A stretch of DNA of 6,021 nucleotides from Micrococcaceae bacterium UBA3381 (GCA_002358975.1 DEPX01000109.1:8972-14992), one strand, 5' to 3'. Positions 1-5,803 are shown, counted from the first letter of the stretch. Notes: a model not told the origin generated them from the letters alone. A program made the numbers and translations.

Positions 1-223
1 CGGCTAGCCGATGCTCGAGCTGACGTAGCGCGCGTTCGCGCTGCGTCTCATCTAGGGCCGTTGTTGTACCCAGATCGAGGCTCAGCTGCACCTGCGAGTC
101 AGTGGTGTTTACATTTTGGCCCCCGGGCCCAGAAGAATGTGAAAATCATTCGACTAACTCGCCTGCCGGCACAGTGAGCCCATGAGGCGCTCCCGGCCCA
201 GCTGGTATCTGCAGGTCCTTCAT
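1..223 (-). pseudogene. arfB: ArfB-type peptidyl-tRNA hydrolase (ribosome rescue), interrupted by an in-frame TGA, partial at left edge
   Basis: ArfB (YaeJ/ICT1 family) enters the empty A site of ribosomes stalled on truncated mRNA and releases the peptide by hydrolysing peptidyl-tRNA with a GGQ loop like that of release factors. Read leftward from ATG at 223-221, the frame gives an N-terminus typical of the family (MKDLQIPAGPGAPHGLTVPA, then GELVE). It then meets TGA at 148-146 (codon 26) and continues in the same frame with FSHSSGPGGQNVNTTDSQVQ and a normal-looking alpha/beta region to the window edge. GGQ is codons 34-36. Relatives I remember have Arg at codon 26 (ERFSRSSGPGGQ), so one CGA-to-TGA change explains the stop. 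No ATG, GTG or TTG lies in frame between the stop and GGQ, so a restart cannot rescue the motif. The basic C-terminal tail, which binds the mRNA channel, would lie outside the window. The upstream GGTG is a weak ribosome binding site. The family call is firm. Whether this is a true pseudogene, a sequencing error or a recoded stop is open. Confidence 0.82.
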
Positions 224-235
224 GTGCACCAGTGT

Positions 236-251
236 CGCATAGTACTATGCG
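236..251. promoter_or_regulatory. Perfect 16-base palindrome upstream of arfB
   Basis: CGCATAGTACTATGCG is a perfect dyad with 8-base arms and no spacer. Its near edge is 12 bases upstream of the arfB ATG, in the 89-base gap between the end of the Lrp-type gene and arfB. On the minus strand the dyad contains TACTAT (240-245), which could be a -10 element, so a dimeric regulator bound here would cover the arfB promoter. As RNA it could fold into a six-pair stem with a GTAC loop, but no run of U follows on the minus strand, so it is not a convincing terminator for the Lrp-type gene. The operator role is inferred from symmetry and position only. Confidence 0.45.
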
Positions 252-312
252 TTGATATTTTTCTGTCCCTCCGCCCAAGATCGCCTACGAAGAAGCAGAC
301 TAACGATACTTA

Positions 313-789
313 TCAGTGCAATGCACTACTAGAAACTTGATCGTCAAAAATCATGAAGGTCTGGGTATCCATTACACCTTCTAACGGCTGGATTTCATCG
401 AACACGACACGACGCAAATCAGCTGTATCACGAGCACGAACCAATAAAATCACATCCATCGGCCCGCCGGTGAGCGTCACATGCCAAACCTCGGGGATAT
501 CCAGCAACTGTTGGCGTAAAGCTCGCCAATTGTGCTGACGCAGTTTTAAAATAACATGTGCCGAGGCACCCAACCCTAACCGGGCCGGATCCACCGTGAC
601 CGAGAATCCGGTAATAACACCAGTTTTCTGTAAGTGTTGCAGCCGTGCATAACAATGTGCGCGAGAAACATGCACCTTATCTGCGAGCGCAGTTACCGAT
701 ATTCGACCGTCTTCGGCCAGCGCAGCAATAATCTTTCGGTCTACCGGTTCCAAGGCGACCCCGTCCAATGCGTTCTGGTCATGGGGCAT
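313..789 (-). CDS. Lrp/AsnC-family transcriptional regulator, probable regulator of the divergent bkd operon
   Basis: This is a 158-residue protein of normal length for the family. An N-terminal winged helix-turn-helix spans about residues 13-62 (LEPVDRKIIAALAEDGRIS onward, with recognition helix around VSRAHCYARLQHL at 41-53). After the linker strand FSVTVDPARLG comes the RAM ligand-binding domain, about 75-150, with the characteristic turn LTGGPMDVILLV at 106-117 and a final strand TQTFMIFDD. Lrp proteins form dimers and octamers that bind amino acids or related small molecules and wrap promoter DNA. The ATG start is supported by GGAG (795-798) five bases upstream. The gene is divergent from the 2-oxo acid dehydrogenase operon. 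This arrangement matches bkdR in Pseudomonas, where an Lrp homologue activates bkd in response to branched-chain amino acids. The family is certain. The target and effector are inferred from position. The glycine-rich turn GGPMD differs from the GEYD-like version common in Lrp and AsnC, so the ligand may not be leucine itself. Confidence 0.93.
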   Translation of the reverse strand: MPHDQNALDGVALEPVDRKIIAALAEDGRISVTALADKVHVSRAHCYARLQHLQKTGVITGFSVTVDPARLGLGASAHVILKLRQHNWRALRQQLLDIPEVWHVTLTGGPMDVILLVRARDTADLRRVVFDEIQPLEGVMDTQTFMIFDDQVSSSALH

Positions 790-841
790 TCCGGCTCCAA
801 ATCGTCAAAGTAAGTTACATCACAGTTGCAAGTTGTTTTTA

Positions 842-870
842 ATTATAGGCAATTTCTAAAAAACTGTCCG
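842..870 (-). promoter_or_regulatory. Sigma-70-type promoter of the Lrp-family gene
   Basis: On the minus strand the -35 element CGGACA (870-865, four of six matches to TTGACA) is followed by a 17-base spacer and a perfect -10 TATAAT (847-842). Transcription would start near 835 and leave a leader of about 45 bases before the ATG at 789. An inverted repeat AAAACT (860-865) / AGTTTT (872-877) overlaps the -35 element. A direct repeat AGTTG-CA-AGTTG (824-835) lies at the predicted start, and GTAAGTTAC (810-818) lies in the leader. Any of these could serve autoregulation, which is common in Lrp proteins, but the sequence does not single one out. Confidence 0.65.
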
Positions 871-887
871 TAGTTTTAGGATCGGCA

Positions 888-927
888 TTCACTTTTCGTC
901 CGCAACGACCATACTGGTGAATACATT
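888..927 (+). promoter_or_regulatory. Candidate promoter of the bkdABC operon
   Basis: Two readings are possible. One pairs -35 TTCACT (888-893) with -10 CATACT (910-915) over a 16-base spacer, each matching four of six consensus bases; the start would fall inside the palindrome at 917-933. The other uses TACATT (922-927) as -10 with a poor -35 TCCGCA (899-904) 17 bases upstream; that -10 lies inside the palindrome. Neither is strong. A weak promoter that needs activation would suit an Lrp-type activator, but this is inference. Confidence 0.35.
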
Positions 928-933
928 ATTCAC
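917..933. promoter_or_regulatory. Perfect 7-3-7 palindrome, candidate operator for the bkd operon
   Basis: GTGAATACATTATTCAC is a perfect dyad with seven-base arms around CAT. It ends 23 bases before the E1 alpha start codon and overlaps both candidate -10/start regions. It is AT-rich and of a size suited to a dimeric helix-turn-helix protein. A further half-site, ATTCAC, occurs at 887-892, exactly 41 bases upstream of the matching half-site (928-933). That is about four helical turns, a spacing consistent with an Lrp-type protein wrapping DNA. The divergent Lrp-family protein is the natural candidate to bind, but no sequence rule proves it. Confidence 0.55.
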
Positions 934-956
934 ACTGAAGTGAGGTAGATCTAGTC

Positions 957-2138
957 ATGGTGCCTGAGAATGCAACCTCCAGCCACTCGGGAGAGAAGGC
1001 GAAAAAACTAGGGATCAGCCTAGAAGATTATCTGCTGCCCACCCACGGCCGTATTCAGATGATTTCAAAATCCGGCGAACTCCTGTCGGTCGAAGAACAA
1101 GGCTCTACCGCTGGCCACGAATACCCCATGCCCACCCAACAGCAGCTATTGGATGGTTACCGTCAGTTGGTCATCGGCCGCCGTGTCAACGACCAAAACT
1201 ATGCACTGGTACGTCAAGGCAGGATGGCCGTTTACCCGTCATCCCACGGCCAAGAGGCCTCAGAAGTTGCCGCTGCGTTGTGCCTATCGCCCAGCGACTG
1301 GTTGTTTCCCACGTACCGTGACACCGTTTCCGTACTGGCTCGCGGCGTTGAGCCCATGCAGGTCATGACTGGCTTCCGTGGTGACTGGCATCAAGGCTAC
1401 AACCCTCACGAATACAACACCTCGATACAATCCACACCGCTGACCACGCAGTTGTTGCATGCTGTCGGTATGGCTCATGCCGCTCGGCTCAAGGGCGAAG
1501 ACATGGTTGTCCTGGGCATGGTAGGCGATGGCGGAACATCGGAAGGCGACTTCCACGAGGCTTTGAATTTTGCCGCTGTGTTCAAACTGCCGGTCATTTT
1601 CTTCGTGCAGAACAATAAATATGCCATCTCGGTTCCACTATCCCGTCAAACCGCTGCACCTTCACTAGCCCACAAAGCCGTCGGATACGGTATGGCCGGT
1701 GAACTCGTTGACGGTAACGATCTGGCGGCGCTGCTGGCCGTACTTGGCCGTGCCGTAAGACTTTGCCGCGAGGGTGGCGGCCCATTTCTGGTAGAAGCTG
1801 ACACGTATCGTATTCAATCGCATACTAATGCTGACGACGCCACCCGGTATCGGGAAGGCGACGAGGTCGATGAATGGGTGCAGCGCGATCCGCTGAAACG
1901 CATGCGCACCTACCTGCGCAATGAAGGAGGCCTCACCGACGAGCTTGAGTCAGAATATACCGCCGATGCTGAAGCGGTAGCACAGTCGCTGCGCGATGCG
2001 ATGGGACAACAGGCCGACATTAACCCCTTAGAACTATTCGACCATGTCTACACGGTCCAAACCCCACAGTTAGCCGAACAACGAGCCCAGCTGGCTGAAG
2101 AGTTATCACGCGAAACTTCCACCGGGCAGCAAGGCTAA
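957..2138 (+). CDS. bkdA: 2-oxo acid dehydrogenase E1 component, alpha subunit (probably branched-chain)
   Basis: This is the thiamine diphosphate (ThDP)-binding subunit of the alpha2beta2 E1 that decarboxylates a 2-oxo acid and passes the acyl group to the lipoyl arm of E2. At 393 residues it is typical of the family. The ThDP/Mg motif runs from GDG (190-192) to NN (219-220). The stretch DTYRIQSHTNADDATRYR (282-299) matches the conserved loop of E1 alpha. Its H289 is equivalent to the conserved active-site His, and Thr290 stands where the regulated Ser sits in mammalian BCKDHA. The C-terminal part (INPLELFDHVY, then AEQRAQLAEEL) resembles the BCKDHA tail closely, which favours branched-chain substrates over pyruvate. 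Databases often label such genes pdhA. The ATG at 957 is chosen because GAGGTAG (942-948) lies eight bases upstream; GTG at 960 is the only close alternative. It is the first gene of the operon. Substrate choice is inferred. Confidence 0.92.
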   Translation: MVPENATSSHSGEKAKKLGISLEDYLLPTHGRIQMISKSGELLSVEEQGSTAGHEYPMPTQQQLLDGYRQLVIGRRVNDQNYALVRQGRMAVYPSSHGQEASEVAAALCLSPSDWLFPTYRDTVSVLARGVEPMQVMTGFRGDWHQGYNPHEYNTSIQSTPLTTQLLHAVGMAHAARLKGEDMVVLGMVGDGGTSEGDFHEALNFAAVFKLPVIFFVQNNKYAISVPLSRQTAAPSLAHKAVGYGMAGELVDGNDLAALLAVLGRAVRLCREGGGPFLVEADTYRIQSHTNADDATRYREGDEVDEWVQRDPLKRMRTYLRNEGGLTDELESEYTADAEAVAQSLRDAMGQQADINPLELFDHVYTVQTPQLAEQRAQLAEELSRETSTGQQG

Positions 2139-2151
2139 CGAGGAGCACACC

Positions 2152-3237
2152 ATGAGCAAAACGAAATCAACACTCACCCTCGCCGCCGCGCTCAACGCCG
2201 CACTGGCCGACGAGATGGCCGACGACGATCTGGTGGTCGTTTTCGGTGAAGACGTCGGCACCCTGGGAGGCGTCTTTCGTATTACCGAGGGCCTAAGCAA
2301 ACAATTCGGTGACGACCGCTGCTTCGACACTCCCCTAGCGGAATCCGGTATTGCTGGGACCGCTATTGGTATGGCACTTGGCGGAGTCCGCCCAGTCATC
2401 GAGATGCAGTTCGATGCCTTCGCCTACCCCGCGTTCCAACAGGTTGTCAGCCACATGGCCAAAATGCGTAACCGCACAAAAGGCGCCACACCATTACCCA
2501 TCACCGTTCGCATACCTTACGGGGGTGGCATCGGCGGAGTAGAACACCACTGCGATTCTTCCGAGTCCTATTACGCTCACACACCCGGGCTAAAAATCTA
2601 CACACCAGCCACAGTAGAAGACGCCTACCTGATGTTGCGGGCCAGTATCAGACTAGACGATCCGGTGATCTTTATGGAGCCCAAGAAACTCTACTGGTCA
2701 AAGGCCGAGATCTCCCTTGAAGAGTTACGGCAAGAATTTGAAACACGGTGGGCACAAGTTGAAGCCCAACGTGACCATGGCGAACCCTATGCACGTGCCG
2801 GGATTGCCCGCACCGGTGAAGACGTCACGCTTATTTCTTATGGTCCATCGGTCGTTACCTGCTTGGAGGCTGCCGATGCTGCAGCGGGTGAGGGCCGCAG
2901 TGTGGAAGTAATAGATCTGCGCAGCATCAACCCGTTAGATGAGGACACTATCGCGGCTTCAGTCGCCAAGACAGGCCGTGCCGTCGTAGTGGCAGAACCG
3001 CAGGGCTTTGCTTCCGTAGCCTCAGAATTAGTGGCACGGGTCCAACAGCGCTGCTTCCATTCCCTGGCAGCACCGGTGCTGCGAGTCACCGGATTCGATA
3101 TCCCGTATCCGGCACCAATGTTAGAAAAATACCATCTTCCCAACGTTGACCGAATCCTGGACGCCATTGATGATCTGCAGTGGGATGACACCGTGGTCGA
3201 CTATGCCCCAAGCGTCGTTGCAGGAGGCCAAGCATGA
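2152..3237 (+). CDS. bkdB: 2-oxo acid dehydrogenase E1 component, beta subunit (probably branched-chain)
   Basis: This is the partner subunit of E1; each active site forms between alpha and beta chains. The N-terminal pyrimidine-binding domain carries FGEDVG (31-36) and FDTPLAESGIAG (58-69). Glu64 is the glutamate that activates the ThDP aminopyrimidine. His143 in the YYAHTPGL stretch is equivalent to the catalytic His of human BCKDHB. The C-terminal transketolase-like domain starts near residue 214 and contains EVIDLRSINPLDEDT, the segment that docks E2. At 361 residues it is somewhat longer than the usual 325-350. The extra length is mostly a charged, probably helical insert at about 187-211 (EELRQEFETRWAQVEAQRD) in the linker between domains. 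The gap from bkdA is 13 bases and contains GAGGAG (2140-2145), six bases before the ATG, which fixes the start. It overlaps the E2 gene by four bases. Confidence 0.93.
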   Translation: MSKTKSTLTLAAALNAALADEMADDDLVVVFGEDVGTLGGVFRITEGLSKQFGDDRCFDTPLAESGIAGTAIGMALGGVRPVIEMQFDAFAYPAFQQVVSHMAKMRNRTKGATPLPITVRIPYGGGIGGVEHHCDSSESYYAHTPGLKIYTPATVEDAYLMLRASIRLDDPVIFMEPKKLYWSKAEISLEELRQEFETRWAQVEAQRDHGEPYARAGIARTGEDVTLISYGPSVVTCLEAADAAAGEGRSVEVIDLRSINPLDEDTIAASVAKTGRAVVVAEPQGFASVASELVARVQQRCFHSLAAPVLRVTGFDIPYPAPMLEKYHLPNVDRILDAIDDLQWDDTVVDYAPSVVAGGQA

Positions 3238-4643
3238 CCACCCAAGTTTTTAACCTTCCCGACCTCGGCGAGGGCCTAACCGAAGCTGACCTTGTCACTT
3301 GGTTAGTCGAAGAGGGCCAAACCATAGTCGTGGACCAACTTATTGCCGAAGTCGAAACGGCAAAAGCCCTGGTAGAAGTCCCCTCCCCTTATGAAGGCAC
3401 GGTGCTTACCTTGCACGGTAAACCCGGGGAAACACTCCACGTAGGCAACCCACTGATCACCGTCGACGGACCATCCGACGCGCCGCAAAGCGCGGACCAG
3501 TCTTCTCATTCGGCAGATCAGCCCGGTGCACTCAGCTACCGGGAAGAAGAACAAGCCGGCATCGAGGTCCCGAAAGACAAAGCTGACGGTTCTTCAGGAA
3601 GCGTGCTTATCGGCTACGGCACGTCAGCGCCCGCTGCTTCAGGACGCACCCGGGCGCGCAAACGCGCAACTTCGACACCAAGCACCACTACCCCGTCACC
3701 AAATGGAGCCGGTACAAAAACGACAGCGCCGCGGGTTATTTCCCCTCTGGTACGCCAACTTGCTAAACGGCACGATATTGACATCAGCCAGCTGGCAGGC
3801 AGCGGACCCCACGGCATAATTCTGCGTGCCGATGTCCAAGCCGCCATTGAACAATCCAGTGCACTTGCTACACCGGCGCCGACACCACAACCAGCTAAGG
3901 CATCTGTCACCTCTGAGACACTCGAAGCACCTTCTGGACTAAGCATCAGTGAACGCATCCCGGTAAAAGGTATGCGCAAAATGGTGGCCGACCAGATGGT
4001 TCGTTCCCGCAGTCAAATCCCCGAAGCCACCGCCTGGTTGGATATAGACGTCACAGAATTAGTAGATCTTCGGGCCCGTCTCAAAGCCGAAAACCCACAG
4101 ACTGCACCCAGCCTGCTGGCATTAATCGCTCGATTCACCACTGCCGCGCTGCGCCGCTACCCGGTAATGAATTCACGCATTATAAAAACCGACGACGGCG
4201 AAGAAATCGTTTATTTTGATGGTATTAATCTTGGCCTTGCTGCCCAAACAGATCGCGGTCTGGTCGTACCTGCCATTGAACATGCTGAACAGTTGTCTGC
4301 CCGTGAACTCACGGTAGAAATCAATGAGCTGGTCGCCAAAGCCCGCGATGGCCAATGTACGCCAACCGAGCTGACCCGCGGGACATTCACCTTAAATAAC
4401 TATGGTGTATTCGGCACCGACGGGGCAGCAGCGATCATTAACGCTCCCGAAGTAGCCATCTTGGGTGTCGGTCGCATCATGGATCGACCGTGGGTCGTCG
4501 ATGGTGAAATTAAGGTTCGTAAAATTACCGAACTCACACTGTCTTTTGATCATCGTGTCACTGACGGCGGTACGGCCTCAGCGTTCCTGACAGCAGTGGC
4601 CGATGCGATGCAGGAACCGGTCTCGGCTCTGGCCGATCTCTAG
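3234..4643 (+). CDS. bkdC: Dihydrolipoyl acyltransferase, E2 core of the 2-oxo acid dehydrogenase complex (probably branched-chain)
   Basis: E2 carries the acyl group on a swinging lipoyl arm and transfers it to CoA; its catalytic domains form the core of the complex. There is one lipoyl domain (about 2-77) with the modified lysine K44 in EVETAKALVEVPSP. ETAKA instead of the usual ETDKA is typical of actinobacterial branched-chain E2s such as BkdC of Mycobacterium. A Ser/Pro/Ala/Thr-rich linker (78-166) includes the short segment GSVLIGYGTS, which recurs in such proteins. The peripheral-subunit binding domain is residues 167-206 (RVISPLVRQLAKRHDIDIS onward). The catalytic domain runs from about 237 to 467, with FDHRVTDGG holding the active-site H440 and D444. 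Length 469 is normal. The ATG overlaps the bkdB stop (ATGA), and GGAGG (3223-3227) sits six bases upstream, so translation is coupled. No E3 gene follows; a shared Lpd from elsewhere must complete the complex. Confidence 0.93.
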   Translation: MTTQVFNLPDLGEGLTEADLVTWLVEEGQTIVVDQLIAEVETAKALVEVPSPYEGTVLTLHGKPGETLHVGNPLITVDGPSDAPQSADQSSHSADQPGALSYREEEQAGIEVPKDKADGSSGSVLIGYGTSAPAASGRTRARKRATSTPSTTTPSPNGAGTKTTAPRVISPLVRQLAKRHDIDISQLAGSGPHGIILRADVQAAIEQSSALATPAPTPQPAKASVTSETLEAPSGLSISERIPVKGMRKMVADQMVRSRSQIPEATAWLDIDVTELVDLRARLKAENPQTAPSLLALIARFTTAALRRYPVMNSRIIKTDDGEEIVYFDGINLGLAAQTDRGLVVPAIEHAEQLSARELTVEINELVAKARDGQCTPTELTRGTFTLNNYGVFGTDGAAAIINAPEVAILGVGRIMDRPWVVDGEIKVRKITELTLSFDHRVTDGGTASAFLTAVADAMQEPVSALADL

Positions 4644-4656
4644 CAGGGGTGTTTGC

Positions 4657-4685
4657 TTTCCAGTGTGAGTGATCCAGCGTAACCT
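4657..4685 (+). promoter_or_regulatory. Candidate leaderless promoter of the SRPBCC-LOG gene pair
   Basis: In the 48-base gap after bkdC, TTTCCA (4657-4662, four of six matches to TTGACA) is followed by a 17-base spacer and TAACCT (4680-4685), which fits the actinobacterial -10 pattern TANNNT. Six bases separate it from the ATG at 4692, so transcription starting at the usual distance would begin on the A of the start codon. No properly spaced Shine-Dalgarno sequence is present: GGTGG (4686-4690) is only one base from the ATG. An in-frame TAA at 4680-4682 excludes an upstream start. The spacing fits a leaderless mRNA, which is common in actinomycetes. Confidence 0.45.
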
Positions 4686-4691
4686 GGTGGC

Positions 4692-5171
4692 ATGAATAAG
4701 CACTCCAAGGTATCTGTTTCAGAGGTAAATACCGGGCCGTTTACGATTAGCTTTCGCACTAAGGTAGCCGCAGGTGCGGATGAACTGTGGCGATTAGCTG
4801 CGAATCCGCATCGGCATCACGAGTTGGACGGTGGCGAAACGCTGTCAGCTAGAGTGACCGGCCCCGAACGGCTAGCCCAAGGCGATACTTTTCACATTTG
4901 GATGCGCCAGCTAGGCATTCCCTACACGTTGACAATGCGCGTCATAGAGTCGAAAGAAGACCAGGATATCGTGTGGAAGCATCCCGGCGGCCATACCTGG
5001 GGCTGGCATTTTGAGGCTGCTGATGATGGTGGCACTTGGGTGACCGAAACCTTCGATTACTCTAAGGTAAAACCATTAATGCTTCGCGTGTGGAACTGGG
5101 CTGGTATTTTCCCAAAGAACGCCGAATCCATGCGGGCATCACTTGAAAAGCTACAGCAACGCTACGCCTAG
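4692..5171 (+). CDS. SRPBCC (START-like/polyketide cyclase fold) family protein
   Basis: This 159-residue protein has the pattern of the SRPBCC superfamily, small helix-grip proteins that enclose a hydrophobic ligand. A first beta strand (FTISFRTKVAAGADELWRLA, 17-36) leads into the first helix. The usual substrate-cavity strands follow, with HIWMRQLGIPYTLTMRVIES and IVWKHPGGHTWGWHFEAADD. A late strand TWVTETFDYSK and a long C-terminal helix ending in MRASLEKLQQRY complete the fold. There is no signal peptide or membrane segment, so it should be cytoplasmic. Members include aromatase/cyclases, lipid carriers and many proteins of unknown role, so the ligand cannot be named. The ATG is fixed by an in-frame stop just upstream and lacks a normal ribosome binding site, suggesting leaderless translation. 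Its stop codon overlaps the ribosome binding site of the LOG gene, so the two are coupled. Confidence 0.8.
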   Translation: MNKHSKVSVSEVNTGPFTISFRTKVAAGADELWRLAANPHRHHELDGGETLSARVTGPERLAQGDTFHIWMRQLGIPYTLTMRVIESKEDQDIVWKHPGGHTWGWHFEAADDGGTWVTETFDYSKVKPLMLRVWNWAGIFPKNAESMRASLEKLQQRYA

Positions 5172-5182
5172 AGGAGCACCGA

Positions 5183-5770
5183 GTGGATTCTGTTCCAAAA
5201 CGACTGACCGTTTTTACGGGTTCAGCAACCGGAAATTCAACAACATATTTGCAAGCCGCCCAACATTTCGCCCAAGCTGCAGCTGACGCCGGTTATGGCA
5301 TTGTTTTTGGCGGTGGACATGTGGGTTTGATGGGTGCAGTAGCCGATGCTGCACTGAATGCAGGTAGCGAAGTTTTAGGGGTCATGCCACAGGCACTCGT
5401 TGATGGAGAAATTGCCCATCCGGGTTTAACCAATTTAGAAATCGTATCCGATATGCATGTGCGCAAGACACGCATGGCTGAACTTGGTGATGCTTTTGTG
5501 GCCCTGCCGGGTGGCGCCGGAACACTTGAAGAACTTTTTGAAGCCTGGACGTGGCAACAACTTGGCTTACATGCAAAACCTGTTGCTCTCTATAACGTGG
5601 ATGGTTTTTGGGATCCGCTTATAAATATGGTTGATCATATGATGCGAAACGGGTTCATTGGCCAGAATTTTCAAGACGCGCTCATAGTCGCCAGTAAACC
5701 CGAGGAACTACTATCAGAAATTGCGGTGTGGACACCACCGGTAGCAAAGTGGACTAAGACTCTAAATTAG
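5183..5770 (+). CDS. LOG-family (TIGR00730) nucleoside 5'-monophosphate phosphoribohydrolase
   Basis: This Rossmann-like protein belongs to the LONELY GUY family. Characterised members cleave the N-glycosidic bond of cytokinin riboside 5'-monophosphates, and of AMP in some bacteria, to free the base and ribose 5-phosphate. Diagnostic motifs are VFTGSATGN (10-18), FGGGHVGLMG (42-51), MHVRKTRM (91-98) with R94/K95, and PGGAGTLEE (109-117) with E117 as the catalytic acid. Length (195) is normal for short type-I LOGs. The start is GTG at 5183, supported by AGAGGAG (5170-5176) six bases upstream. That site overlaps the stop of the SRPBCC gene, so translation is probably coupled. The gene reads as more A/T-rich than the bkd genes. 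Older annotations call such proteins lysine decarboxylase; the PGGxGTxxE motif argues against that. The natural substrate in this organism is unknown. Confidence 0.92.
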   Translation: MDSVPKRLTVFTGSATGNSTTYLQAAQHFAQAAADAGYGIVFGGGHVGLMGAVADAALNAGSEVLGVMPQALVDGEIAHPGLTNLEIVSDMHVRKTRMAELGDAFVALPGGAGTLEELFEAWTWQQLGLHAKPVALYNVDGFWDPLINMVDHMMRNGFIGQNFQDALIVASKPEELLSEIAVWTPPVAKWTKTLN

Positions 5771-5772
5771 CG

Positions 5773-5789
5773 GAGCACACGCAGTGCTC
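5773..5789. terminator. Small hairpin between convergent genes, possible terminator
   Basis: GAGCAC (5773-5778) and GTGCTC (5784-5789) form a perfect six-pair stem with a five-base loop, three bases after the LOG stop codon. It lies in the 33-base gap between the convergent LOG and DUF2267 genes, where a shared terminator would be expected. No U-run follows on either strand, so it is at best a weak intrinsic terminator or a structure that protects the 3' end. Confidence 0.3.
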
Positions 5790-5803
5790 ACGGGGCGTCA
5801 AGC

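Noticed and set aside
146..148. TGA in arfB as evidence of an altered genetic code (UGA read as an amino acid)
   Set aside because: The Lrp-type gene and bkdB both end with TGA at the expected protein ends, and tryptophan is written TGG throughout, so UGA is a normal stop here.
140..155. Programmed frameshift at the arfB TGA, as in prfB
   Set aside because: The GGQ region continues in the same frame as the N-terminus, so a shift would leave the correct frame. There is also no CUU-UGA slippery site or internal Shine-Dalgarno sequence.
1..177. Plus-strand frame open from the left edge for 58 codons
   Set aside because: Its translation (Arg/Ala-rich, no recognisable motif) is antisense to the clear ArfB coding sequence and is a shadow.
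236..263. Plus-strand intrinsic terminator (palindrome followed by a T-rich stretch)
   Set aside because: No plus-strand gene ends upstream of it in this window; both flanking genes are on the minus strand.
315..327. AGTGCA-A-TGCACT inverted repeat at the end of the Lrp-type gene
   Set aside because: It lies within the last codons of the gene and has no U-run after it on the minus strand, so terminator or operator function is not supported.
2838..3191. Long antisense open frame of 117 codons within bkdB, and a similar one of 121 codons in bkdC (3614-3979)
   Set aside because: Both lie opposite strongly supported coding sequence, have low-complexity Ser/Arg/Ala-rich translations and show no family motif.
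3460..3735. Possible frameshift or foreign insert in bkdC because of low-complexity sequence
   Set aside because: This is the normal flexible Ser/Pro/Ala/Thr linker between the lipoyl and subunit-binding domains, and the frame is continuous.
4674..4687. CCAG/CTGG hairpin after bkdC as a terminator
   Set aside because: Only four pairs with a six-base loop and no U-run; it overlaps the better-supported -10 element.
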